64,000 bases of DNA from Paraburkholderia kirstenboschensis (GTDB taxonomy: Bacteria; Pseudomonadota; Gammaproteobacteria; Burkholderiales; Burkholderiaceae), in the NCBI RefSeq assembly GCF_904848585.1, contig NZ_CAJHCR010000024.1, positions 1-64,000 on the forward strand, written 5' to 3'. Positions 9,597 through 16,937 of the stretch are shown piece after piece. The notes beneath the pieces were generated by a model, which saw nothing but the letters and a program-made list of their open reading frames with translations, had not been told where the DNA came from and made no database searches. How positions within the stretch are numbered: position 1 is the first letter of the stretch; each line of letters begins with the position of its first letter. A program made the position numbers and the translations under genes.

Positions 9597-9872
9597 GCGG
9601 GCTCCGTCGTCGATTTAGACCCGTCGTCCAGTCCATGGCCGGGGCGCCCGATGGAATAATTTTGATGATTTCATAAAAAGCGACTCCAGTACGCCCGTGT
9701 CGCCGACTCTCCCGTGCCTGGTTGCCTCTCAGGGAAAACCGACGTCAGGGGCCGGAGCCCAGTTTTAAAAAAAGCGCCTGTGAAAGTAAAGGTATATTGT
9801 GTCCGAAACTGCCCAGCGGATGACCCGTCGGTTCTGCTAGAACAGTAACTGCCACCTTAATGGAAGCGCGCC

Positions 9873-10055
9873 ATGGAACGGATCTGTCAGGAAACCGTGA
9901 GTCAGCTGGACCACCGCTGGACGGTTCTGATCAACGAGCTCAACCGGTATTGCAGAGGCCGGTATCCCGATCCGCTTTGCGCCGACGTTCTCCGGCTTAC
10001 CCGCGAAACCGAGCGGCTGGTCAAGCTGATCAGTTCGAGAGAGACCTTATCCTGA
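9873..10055 (+). CDS. small hypothetical protein
   Basis: A 60-residue charged protein (MERICQETVSQLDHRW...) without membrane segments. A purine-rich GGAAGCG about 6-12 bases upstream could serve as a ribosome site. I do not recognise a family. It stands between fragments of other genes, so it may itself be a remnant. The region from 9597 to 9872 holds no gene I can support. Confidence 0.35.
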   Translation: MERICQETVSQLDHRWTVLINELNRYCRGRYPDPLCADVLRLTRETERLVKLISSRETLS

Positions 10056-10508
10056 CCGACCGCGCTCTCGTGCAGAATGGCGACCTGAAGGTCGCCATGT
10101 TCGAGCTGCACTAAGTGATCGCCGGGCGCCTTGGCGGCCACCAGATGTGATCGCCGGTAGCGCGATACGCTTCACGAACGTTACCGGGGCGGCTTCCTCT
10201 CTACGAGCGGTGGCAGCGATCGCCGGCCAAGTGTTATATCAGGCGACCGGGCTTCTTGGATGGAGGTGCCGTGCCACGTTCGATGCGCCTGGCGTGGCGC
10301 ACATTGATACCGGGCTTAGGCGCGATCTCCGGCGAGTGGTGTTAGTGTCTGGACATGCAGAGGCGAACCCTCCGTCTGCTTCAGGCTCATGCAGGCCCCC
10401 GGTTAAACAGGTAACGTGGATCAACTTCTTGCATTCATCTGAACCGGGTAAAAGTCGGTAGGAAGTCGTAAGGCTGCGAGCTGCAATCCGTTGTACATCG
10501 CTCGCGGT

Positions 10509-10757
10509 GAGTGAGCCGTGAGGATCAACGGCTGCTTTTGCGCCGACCATTCCGATGAGTATCGTGGGCTTACGCCGTTTCAAATGTTCCGCGAATTGAA
10601 CGTCGCTCTGGAACGACGGAGAGCTCGTATGAATGATGAGCAGTTCGTATTGCTGCGCAATGTCAAGGGTCGTTTCCAGCGACAGGCCATCCGCGGGAGC
10701 ATCCACGAGGCGGCAATCCTCGATCAGCGCAGCGGGCTGGGCGAGCCAATCCGTGCT
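10509..10757 (-). pseudogene. fragment of hopanoid radical-SAM protein HpnJ (cobalamin-binding part)
   Basis: About 83 codons read STDWLAQPAALIEDC..., then VDAPADGL, LLIIHTSSPSFQSD and GMVGAKAAVDPHGSL. This resembles the N-terminal B12-binding part of HpnJ, the radical-SAM enzyme of bacteriohopanetetrol side-chain maturation, where WLAQPAAL, DAP and HTSTPSF are typical. The frame continues on both sides without likeness and lacks any radical-SAM CxxxCxxC motif. It is a remnant, not a working gene. The match is from memory of the family and should be searched. Confidence 0.5.
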
Positions 10758-10858
10758 TGCGCGCCGATGCAACCGGCGTAGACAGCCGCGGCAGGGTCGC
10801 CGACCACGGGGCGCTCGACTGATCAAAAAGCACGGACGCGCTCAGCACTCGCCACGAC

Positions 10859-11167
10859 ATGGACGACAGGTACGTTGCCGTCGCACAAATGAGCAACCCG
10901 GCGTGGAGGCCCGCCGCACTCAGTAGCCAAATTACGCAGATCACCGCATATAAGCTGGTCAATTCGCTGACCTACCTGGCAAACGTCGCGCATGATCTCA
11001 CCGGCAACTACGCGCTCGGCAAGAATATCGATGCGAGCGCGCCGGGCAACGCCGCCTTTGGTCCAATTGGCAATCGCGCCACGCCGGGAAGTGGCTTTCC
11101 GCCATTTGTCCGCCACAGCACGCCCTATCAAGGAGCGTCATCGATGCATGTACTTTCCACCCGTTAG
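10859..11167 (+). pseudogene. filamentous-haemagglutinin/adhesin-like fragment
   Basis: The frame contains AYKLVNSLTYLANVAHDLTG followed by NYALGKNIDASAPGNAAFGPIGN, which resembles the repeated 'GNY-LG-NIDAS...F-PIG' motif in the passenger part of large secreted adhesins. Only one such unit is visible, with no signal or translocation domain, so this is debris of a much longer gene. The frame ends at 11167. Confidence 0.45.
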
Positions 11168-11264
11168 CATGGTTTCTGCGACCATTGATAGGCACTTGCC
11201 CATGACATCAATTCGGATATTCTGCATCTGCCTTGTTGATGTTGATTTCTGGAAGGAGGTAGCT

Positions 11265-11760
11265 TTGTTCAATGCTAACGCGTTTGTAAGCACTGCACGA
11301 TTACTTAAAAAGACTCTGGAATGGCCTATTCATAAGCTCATGCCGGTTGCAATCAAGGCTATGTTTCTACCGCCTCACAACGCCTCGATCTCGGATAAGA
11401 CATGGAATGACGAGTACGATTCCGGAGCTTGGGATTTTCTTTCCACTACCAAAGGAAGTCGGCCGGTACAGCGTGATCGTGGGCTATTGCCTGCACTTCA
11501 AACCGGCGGCCCGCGTTCTGGACGTTGGGTGCGGCACGGGCATCCTTGCACGCTGGCTTTCGGGTGCCGCAATATCCAGTTACCTCGGTATCGACCTGTC
11601 GGAAGCCGCCATCGAGAAGGCGCGCCAGTCGAACATCCAGGGAGCGGAGTTCGCTGTAGCCGATGGCACCGCGTTCAAGACTTCACAGCTGTTCGACGTC
11701 ATCGTCTTTAACGAAGTACTCTATTACATCAGGACTCCAGAAGACTTGTGTCAGCCGGTC
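11265..11760 (+). pseudogene. SAM-dependent methyltransferase, frameshifted and truncated
   Basis: A strong AAGGAGGT at 11253-11260 precedes TTG 11265. The first frame reads DKTWNDEYDSGAWDFLSTT; near 11450-11460 the coding frame shifts, and the second frame continues EVGRYSVIVGYC and ARVLDVGCGTGILARWL, the class I SAM-binding motif, then YLGIDLSEAAIEKAR and FDVIVFNEVLYYI. Likeness stops around 11750, shortly before a decayed IS6 element begins at 11822. The base composition around 11.2-11.4 kb is more AT-rich than the surroundings, suggesting foreign origin. Confidence 0.65.
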
Positions 11761-11821
11761 CGGTTGAGGGCCGGGTTTGAGCTCAGTCCAGACGGGACGC
11801 ACGGCCACATCCCATCGTGCA

Positions 11822-12456
11822 GGGGTTTTGTCGCGTTAAGGCGGGAGAGGGTAGTATTCGAGCCTGACTAATATGCTTTGGCTGGCCGATGAAGAAGACC
11901 CAAACACTGCGAGTGCTAAAGCGCCTTCACTATCCGCTCGATGTGATGTTGCTATGCGTGCGGTGGTACGTCGCCTACTCACTGAGTTTGCGAAATCCCG
12001 GAAAATGATGGCCGAGCGCGGTATTGAGGTTGATCATTCCACGGTGCATCGTTGGGGGATCAAGTTGGTGCCGTTGTTCGAGAAGACGTTCCGTAAGCGC
12101 AAGCAGCCGGTAGGCGACAGGTGGCGGATGGACGAAACGTATATCAAAGTCAAAGGCCAGTGGAAGTACCTCTCCCGGCGGTGGACAAGGCGGCCCAAAC
12201 CATCGATTTCCTGTTCAGAGCGACGCGCGACAAGGTGGCAGCGCGGGGCGGCTTTGAAAAATCGATCGCTCAGAACGGTGTACCCGCGACGGTAACCATT
12301 GATAAAAGCGGCTCTAATCTGGCTGCGCTGCACGCGGTGAACGCCGAGCGAGAGACGCCCATCACGATTCGTCAAGTCAAGTACCTAAATAACGTGGTCG
12401 AGCAGGACCATTGGGCCATCAAACGCATCACCCGACCGATGCTGGGCTTGAAGTGA
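11822..12456 (+). mobile_element. decayed IS6-family element, copy 1
   Basis: The left end reads GGTTTTGTCGCGTTAAGG and is followed by GCGGGAGAGG, matching the left end of a second copy at 46073. The right end is missing: likeness to the transposase stops at MLGLK (12456) where a KfrA-like sequence begins. The two copies lie in the same orientation about 34 kb apart. Confidence 0.65.
11889..12456 (+). pseudogene. IS6-family transposase, frameshifted and truncated
   Basis: From ATG 11889 the frame reads MKKTQTLRVLKRLHYPLDV, then LLCVRWYVAYSLSLRN and breaks near 11995. A second frame gives MMAERGIEVDHSTVHRWGIK, then WRMDETYIKVKGQWKYL with the first DDE aspartate, and after another break a third frame gives VDKAAQTIDFLFRATRDK, TVTIDKSGSNLAALHAVN (second Asp) and RQVKYLNNVVEQDHWAIKR (Glu). 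At least two frameshifts and loss of the last ~40 residues make it inactive. Confidence 0.75.
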
Positions 12457-12481
12457 CGACCAGCGCCGTGTATCTGAAACC

Positions 12482-12727
12482 ATGCGGGCGCAGCTGGGTG
12501 ACGCGCGTCATCAGGCGGGCGTGCTGCAGGGGCGCCTGGAAGCCGTTCAGGTCGAGAATGGCCGGCTGCAGACGGAGGTGATGACGCTGCGTGAAGCGGA
12601 AGCGCGTGCGCGGGAAGACAGGCAGTCCGCTGTCCCCGCTGCTGTCCGGGAGACATCACGTTCGACCCGTTCGTCCCGGGTCGTACCGACCGCCAGCCCA
12701 GCCAGGCGTCGCAAGAAAGCGGTATAA
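12482..12727 (+). pseudogene. C-terminal part of a KfrA-like plasmid protein
   Basis: About 80 residues predicted to form a coiled coil (ARHQAGVLQGRLEAVQVENG, LQTEVMTLREAEARAREDR) and ending in a basic tail PARRRKKAV. KfrA-type DNA-binding proteins of plasmids have an N-terminal DNA-binding domain followed by long coiled coil; here only the tail remains, cut off by the IS6 remnant. ATG 12482 is probably internal, not a true start. It supports a plasmid or ICE origin for this region. Confidence 0.4.
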
Positions 12728-12788
12728 ACGCAAAGGTACCTGCCACCAGGGAAATGGGCTGCATGGCTGATCTTACCTGCTCACTGGA

Positions 12789-13115
12789 TTGACGCTTCCC
12801 CAGGGCGTCGCGCATGAGTCCCTGCCCGGGACAGTGACGTGCTTCGTGTCGGATTGCTGGCCAGGCATGAGCCGCACGCAGATGATGGCCCGCGCGAAAC
12901 GGCGGGGTGTGCGCCTGTCGTTCCGCGCAACCGCGCCATGTCCGCCCGGCGAAACCGGCGTGTTCGAGCTGCGCTTCAACGATGGCGCAGGCGAATGCCT
13001 GATGCTGGCGCGGCTACAGCGAATCGGAAAAAGGAGCGTTAAACATCGGCAAACCGGCCGGACCGACGTGTCCCGGCCCCCGCCGCGAGACTCCCGGCAG
13101 ATCAGCCTGTTCTGA
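12789..13115 (+). CDS. hypothetical protein upstream of SET-domain gene
   Basis: About 108 residues from TTG 12789, or 82 from ATG 12867 (MSRTQMMARAKRRG). The middle reads FRATAPCPPGETGVFELRFN, with no membrane segment or known motif, and the end is RDSRQISLF. It lies just before the SET-domain gene in the same direction and may share its transcript. I do not recognise a family. Confidence 0.4.
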   Translation: MTLPQGVAHESLPGTVTCFVSDCWPGMSRTQMMARAKRRGVRLSFRATAPCPPGETGVFELRFNDGAGECLMLARLQRIGKRSVKHRQTGRTDVSRPPPRDSRQISLF

Positions 13116-13153
13116 GGCGTCGGTACCGGTTGCCGCGCAAGCGGCTGGTCGAT

Positions 13154-13636
13154 ATGCTCCCACCCTCCAACATAGACCCGGAGCGAGAAGTGAGGCGCGT
13201 GACAGTCAGGAAATCATCGGTGCATGGCCGCGGCGTCTTCGCACTACAGGCGATTCCCGCCGGCCAGCGGATCTTCGAATATCATGGTGAGGTCACTTCG
13301 TGGCGGCGGGCCTCTGCGCGGTACCGGCGCTCCGGCGTGCCCGGTCACACCTTCATCTTCGGGCTGGCTGACGGTCGCGTGATTGACGGCAGCGTCGGGG
13401 GCAACAGCGCCCGCTGGCTGAACCACTCCTGCCAGCCGAACTGCGAGGCGATCGAGGACGGGCGGGGACGGGTTTTCATCGAGACGATCAGAAACGTGAA
13501 GGCGGGCGACGAGCTCTTTATCGCCTATAGACTCACGATCGGTGAGGCGATCACGCCCGAGTTGGCCGCCGACTATGTGTGTCGGTGCGGCGCGAAGAGG
13601 TGTACCGGTTCGATGCTGGATCTGACGAGCGGATAG
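13154..13636 (+). CDS. SET-domain protein-lysine methyltransferase
   Basis: A compact 160-residue SET protein (168 from TTG 13130). It shows the N-terminal SET signature SSVHGRGVFALQAIPAGQRI, the SAM and catalytic core RWLNHSCQPNCEA, GDELFIAYRL, and a post-SET cysteine cluster CRCGAKRCTGSM. In SET enzymes NHSCxPN forms part of the pseudoknot and a tyrosine near the end is catalytic; the common form ELFIDYG is ELFIAYR here. The start is ambiguous because neither codon has a good ribosome site. The next gene, 250 bp downstream in the same direction, encodes an HU protein, which makes a nucleoid protein a conceivable substrate. Confidence 0.8.
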   Translation: MLPPSNIDPEREVRRVTVRKSSVHGRGVFALQAIPAGQRIFEYHGEVTSWRRASARYRRSGVPGHTFIFGLADGRVIDGSVGGNSARWLNHSCQPNCEAIEDGRGRVFIETIRNVKAGDELFIAYRLTIGEAITPELAADYVCRCGAKRCTGSMLDLTSG

Positions 13637-13885
13637 CGGCTTGCGCCAGACGCGGGAGACCTCAGCGCTAGCGGTGTGAAATGGGGCACTCCCGGAAGCC
13701 TGGCCGGGTAGTTGTTTTGAAACTGATAGGGCCGACGTGAAGATTGTCTCCGCACTGCGGAGGAAATGTAGGGCAATCCGGAAAGTCGCGCCCGGTTTGC
13801 CGTCCAGCGCCGGCTCCGGTAACGTATCTTTCTCAATCACACTGGGCAATGCGGTCGCAGTGCCCGTTTCAAAGGAAACGAAACC

Positions 13886-14164
13886 ATGAACAAGCAGGAA
13901 CTCGTTGATGCCGTGGCCGCCGCCACCGGAAACAGCAAGGTGGCAGTCGCAGGCGCGGTCGATGCACTCATCGGGGCGGTGACGAGCGCGGTCGCGAAAG
14001 GCGATACTGTGCAACTGGTCGGTTTCGGTACCTTTGCGACCGGAGCGCGCGCCGCACGGATGGGTCGTAATCCCGCCACCGGCGCGGAGATGCAGATTGC
14101 CGCGGCAACCACCGTGAAATTCACGGCAGGCAAGGCGTTCAAGAATGCAGTGAACGCAGCGTGA
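13886..14164 (+). CDS. HU-family DNA-binding protein
   Basis: A 92-residue protein with the HU/IHF fold: MNKQELVDAVAAATGNSKV, then VQLVGFGTFATGARAARMGRNPATG at residues ~43-67, and KFTAGKAFKNAVN at the end. The DNA-binding arm carries RMGRNPATG. It is poorer in lysine than many housekeeping HU proteins (K3, K18, K38, K78, K83, K86). AAAGGAAACG supplies a ribosome site ahead of ATG 13886. HU genes inside plasmid- or ICE-like regions often act as accessory nucleoid proteins; its position between a SET-domain gene and integrase debris fits that. Confidence 0.9.
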   Translation: MNKQELVDAVAAATGNSKVAVAGAVDALIGAVTSAVAKGDTVQLVGFGTFATGARAARMGRNPATGAEMQIAAATTVKFTAGKAFKNAVNAA

Positions 14165-14213
14165 ATGGTGTGGTGACGCCTTCTCTTCCGCCGGTGGCCG
14201 GAGCGTGCCTCGC

Positions 14214-14375
14214 ATGAGCGGGCTCACGCTCGCACCATTGCCCAACGAAGTTCGGGTCCTGATCGATTCGGCACGTGAGAGCACGGCAGCAGCCGTGAAC
14301 GCCGAGCTGCCCCTGCTGTACTGGCAGATTGAACTGCTCGAACTGGACAAGAGCGGGCTTCACGTCGCCGAATAA
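14214..14375 (+). pseudogene. DUF1016 (YhcG-type nuclease) gene with large internal deletion
   Basis: The 53-residue frame opens MSGLTLAPLPNEVRVLIDSA and AVNAELPLLYWQI, the N-terminus of DUF1016/YhcG proteins, then continues ELLELDKSGLHVAE, which belongs near their C-terminus. Full-length relatives have about 340-380 residues, so roughly 280 codons are missing in frame. Both halves share a QI(E/G)-coding CAGATTG, so a short-homology deletion is the likely cause. A second break after VAE joins it to integrase sequence. Confidence 0.6.
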
Positions 14376-14968
14376 AGAGGCGGAACGCCTGATCCTGTGG
14401 GCGATCCTTGAACGTGGACGGGCGCTGTCGTCGCTGACCACCGAAGACGCGATTGCGTACCGCGCATTTCTGCGCCGCCCGACCCCGCGAGAACGCTAGA
14501 TCGGGCCGCCGTGGCCGCGCACCGCCCGCGACTGGAGACCGTTGGCCGGTAACCTGTCGGTGCGTTGGACCGCGTATGCGCTTTCGGTGGTCGGTGCACT
14601 GTTTCACTGACTGATCGAACAGCGGTACGTGCTTGCCAACCTCCTTGCCGGCATCAAGGTACGAGGCCGCACGCGAGTCACGCCGCTCGACACCTCGCGC
14701 GGCTTCAGCGAGGGCGAGCGGGTGCTCCATTACCAGAACCCGGTTGCGGAACGTAATGCGGCGCTTTTTTGATCGAGCCGCCGATGCCATCGGCTCCAAC
14801 GATCCGACGGCCGCGGAGAAGCTGCGACGCGCAAGCCCGCACTGGATGAGGCATACGCACGCCTCCCATGCACTTGCCCGCGGGGCGGAACTGACGACCG
14901 GGCGGGATAACCTGCGCGATGCCTCGATTGCGACAACCTCCATCAACGCTCTAAAGGTCGTGCGGTAG
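14374..14968 (+). pseudogene. tyrosine integrase remnant, related to the intact integrase at 44140
   Basis: Translation gives KEAERLILWAILERGRALSS and LTTEDAIAYRAFLRRP, then in-frame stops (TAG and TGA), ALSVVGALFH, IEQRYVLANLLAGIKVRG, a deletion after GFSEGE, a frame change, and finally EKLRRASPHWMRHTHASHAL with GAELTTGRDNLRDASIATTS. Segment for segment this matches residues ~220-555 of the integrase encoded on the other strand at 44140-45846. The central catalytic Arg region is deleted and the C-terminal Tyr is lost. Confidence 0.75.
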
Positions 14969-15014
14969 GTAACCGCACGACGTAGAACTCGACATGCCGC
15001 GATGCCACCGACGC

Positions 15015-15395
15015 TTACTTTACTTCGAACGTGTAATCGCCGTGGGTGCGATGCCCGTCCACGGCGACTGCCACCCAGTGCACGGCATAGCGCCCGGCCT
15101 GCAAGGGAGGCAGCGCAACGGTGATCAAGTCCGGCTGTTGCGCATCGACCGCGGACTTAGCGGCGTTGACCTGCACTCCGACGGCGTTGGTGACCGTGAC
15201 CGACGAAAATGCTGGCTCCAGCGGCCCGTCGAAGGTGATCTTCACCTGCGACGGTGCTGCAACGCTCGCGCCGGCTCCCGGTTCCTGCTTCTGCGGGAAC
15301 ACGTGCGCAAACGCAGTGCTGGCGAGAACAAGCCCGGCGGAGAACCCGGCCACGCTCGCGATGGCCCGTTTCCAAGGGCCTTGATTCCGGTTCAT
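15015..15395 (-). CDS. CopC-family periplasmic copper-resistance protein
   Basis: About 126 residues with a signal peptide ending ASTAFA, so that the mature protein begins HVFPQ with the N-terminal histidine used for Cu(II) binding by CopC. The domain continues PSQVKITFDGPLEPAFSSV and ends GRYAVHWVAVAVDGHRTHGDY, supplying the later Asp and His ligands. AAGGAG precedes two successive ATG codons (15398 and 15395); spacing favours 15395. It lies just downstream of the outer-membrane protein gene on the same strand, so the two are probably one transcript for periplasmic copper handling. Confidence 0.85.
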   Translation of the reverse strand: MNRNQGPWKRAIASVAGFSAGLVLASTAFAHVFPQKQEPGAGASVAAPSQVKITFDGPLEPAFSSVTVTNAVGVQVNAAKSAVDAQQPDLITVALPPLQAGRYAVHWVAVAVDGHRTHGDYTFEVK

Positions 15396-15409
15396 CATGA
15401 ACTCCTTTG

Positions 15410-16306
15410 TCACTGGAACAGCGGTTTGCCAAGCGTCCTGGGCGCGACATCGTCAAAGAAAATGTGGGCCTGCACGAGAATGCCTACGTGCGAGCCGCTC
15501 GCGCGGTTCACCGGGATCTGCGCTTCGACACCGAATTGACCATAGCGGTTGATCCAGATAAAGCCAGGATTGACCGTGCCAGTCGTCTGTCCCTGGCTTC
15601 TCGACAACGGAACCTCGACGATGGGAATGATGTTCGAGAGCGGTTGAGGCAAACCGAGATCACGTACATGCTGCTGCAGATAGGGCAGGCTGTACTGGAA
15701 CGTGAAGCCGTAGTTGAACGCATTAGGCTGTCCCGCGCCCGTAGTCAGGGCGGGTGCGGCTTCGGCGGTAATCGCGATCGGGCGCAGGTATGCCAGGGAA
15801 TCGGGCAGGTCTCCCATGCCCTTGCCGGCATAGATGGTCGGCGAGATGGTGGAAAAGTTGTCGGCAATCGCGCGGCTTCCCGTGCCGCCAAACTCGGCAT
15901 TGACGCCGACGGACGTCATGAACTCGTGCGCGTCGTTGACGTACAGCAAATATTTCAGGCCGACACCGAAATTATTGAAGCCCCGGGCGGTCGGGTTGTT
16001 TTGCATCACATACGATCCGTCGACCGATAGTGCCAGTCTCGGTGTGATCAGCTTGTCGTACTCGAAATTAAAAGTATTGATGCTCTGATCGCCATCGTCG
16101 CCGGGGACGCGCTGGTGGCCATACACAAGATTTGCTTCGTCGCCTACACCGGGGTCATCCACTGCCATGGTCGCCGGAAAGACGCGGTCGCCTGCAATAG
16201 CGTGAGCTGCCGCGAGCGAGGGGATTAGCAGAAGTGAGCTCGTGGCGGCCGAGATGATTGCTGCCGTGAGCAGCGGTTTGCCACCGCGCGTTGAAATGGT
16301 GTGCAC
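15410..16306 (-). CDS. outer-membrane beta-barrel protein of metal-resistance type
   Basis: A 298-residue secreted protein: a hydrophobic signal (LLTAAIISAATSSLLLIPSL) followed by AAAHAIAGDRVFP, then alternating aromatic and polar strands typical of a beta-barrel (FNFEYDKLITPRLALSVDGS, FGVGLKYLLYV). No enzyme motif is seen. Genes like it occur beside copC and DUF2946 genes in Burkholderiales, and the next gene downstream is copC, so a role in metal stress is inferred from context only. ATG 16306 starts the signal peptide. Confidence 0.65.
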   Translation of the reverse strand: MHTISTRGGKPLLTAAIISAATSSLLLIPSLAAAHAIAGDRVFPATMAVDDPGVGDEANLVYGHQRVPGDDGDQSINTFNFEYDKLITPRLALSVDGSYVMQNNPTARGFNNFGVGLKYLLYVNDAHEFMTSVGVNAEFGGTGSRAIADNFSTISPTIYAGKGMGDLPDSLAYLRPIAITAEAAPALTTGAGQPNAFNYGFTFQYSLPYLQQHVRDLGLPQPLSNIIPIVEVPLSRSQGQTTGTVNPGFIWINRYGQFGVEAQIPVNRASGSHVGILVQAHIFFDDVAPRTLGKPLFQ

Positions 16307-16407
16307 GGTTCATCCTTTGTTTGAGATCGTTGTAGCGTCGTCGCATCTCCGGAAACAGACGTGCGACAGACTGCGATGCGCGAATGCATCGCGTCGGTAG
16401 ACTCAAA

Positions 16408-16788
16408 TCAGGATGAGACTGGAGGGGCGCGGGGCTGCGCAGCGGTGAATGACAGGACGCGCCGAACGCGCTCGAAGCGGGTTGCAATGCGATGCTGGAT
16501 TGTCCAGACCGTGATGGCAAAAGTGGGTTGAACGCCTGGCATCGCCGGCATGTGGGCAAGGAGGTTGCAGTAGCCGCAAGCCTGCCCGTGGGAAGCCAGG
16601 GAATGGGAAGCGTCCTGGTCATTCGGCGCGTCGTCTGGCGTTGATTGCGTGGAGCAAAGCGAGGCCGGAAGAGCTGTCGCATCACGACCCGAAGCGAGCA
16701 TCTGAGACACCCCAGGTGCGAAAATCACCATCAGGATCGCAAACAATCCCAAAAGGCTGCCAGTCTTCAGATGGAAGCGCGCGAGCAT
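16408..16788 (-). CDS. DUF2946 family small exported protein
   Basis: A 126-residue protein with one N-terminal membrane or signal segment (GLFAILMVIFAPGVSQML), a polar middle, and the family hallmark HGQACGYCNLLAHMPAMP with paired cysteines, histidines and methionine that could bind a metal. Its biochemical role is unknown. It lies upstream of the barrel and copC genes in the same direction, 101 bp before the barrel start, and likely belongs to the same metal-linked unit. Confidence 0.7.
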   Translation of the reverse strand: MLARFHLKTGSLLGLFAILMVIFAPGVSQMLASGRDATALPASLCSTQSTPDDAPNDQDASHSLASHGQACGYCNLLAHMPAMPGVQPTFAITVWTIQHRIATRFERVRRVLSFTAAQPRAPPVSS

Positions 16789-16937
16789 GGGTCAGGTGGG
16801 CGGAGCGACACTGTCGTCATGATGCGCGATTATGGCACGACGTGTTCAAGGCGCGTAGAGAGTGGCCACCGTTTGTCGATGGGGCGATTCCCGCTTCTGT
16901 TGAATCGAAGTGCGGCTGGCAGCTGTCGGAATGGATG

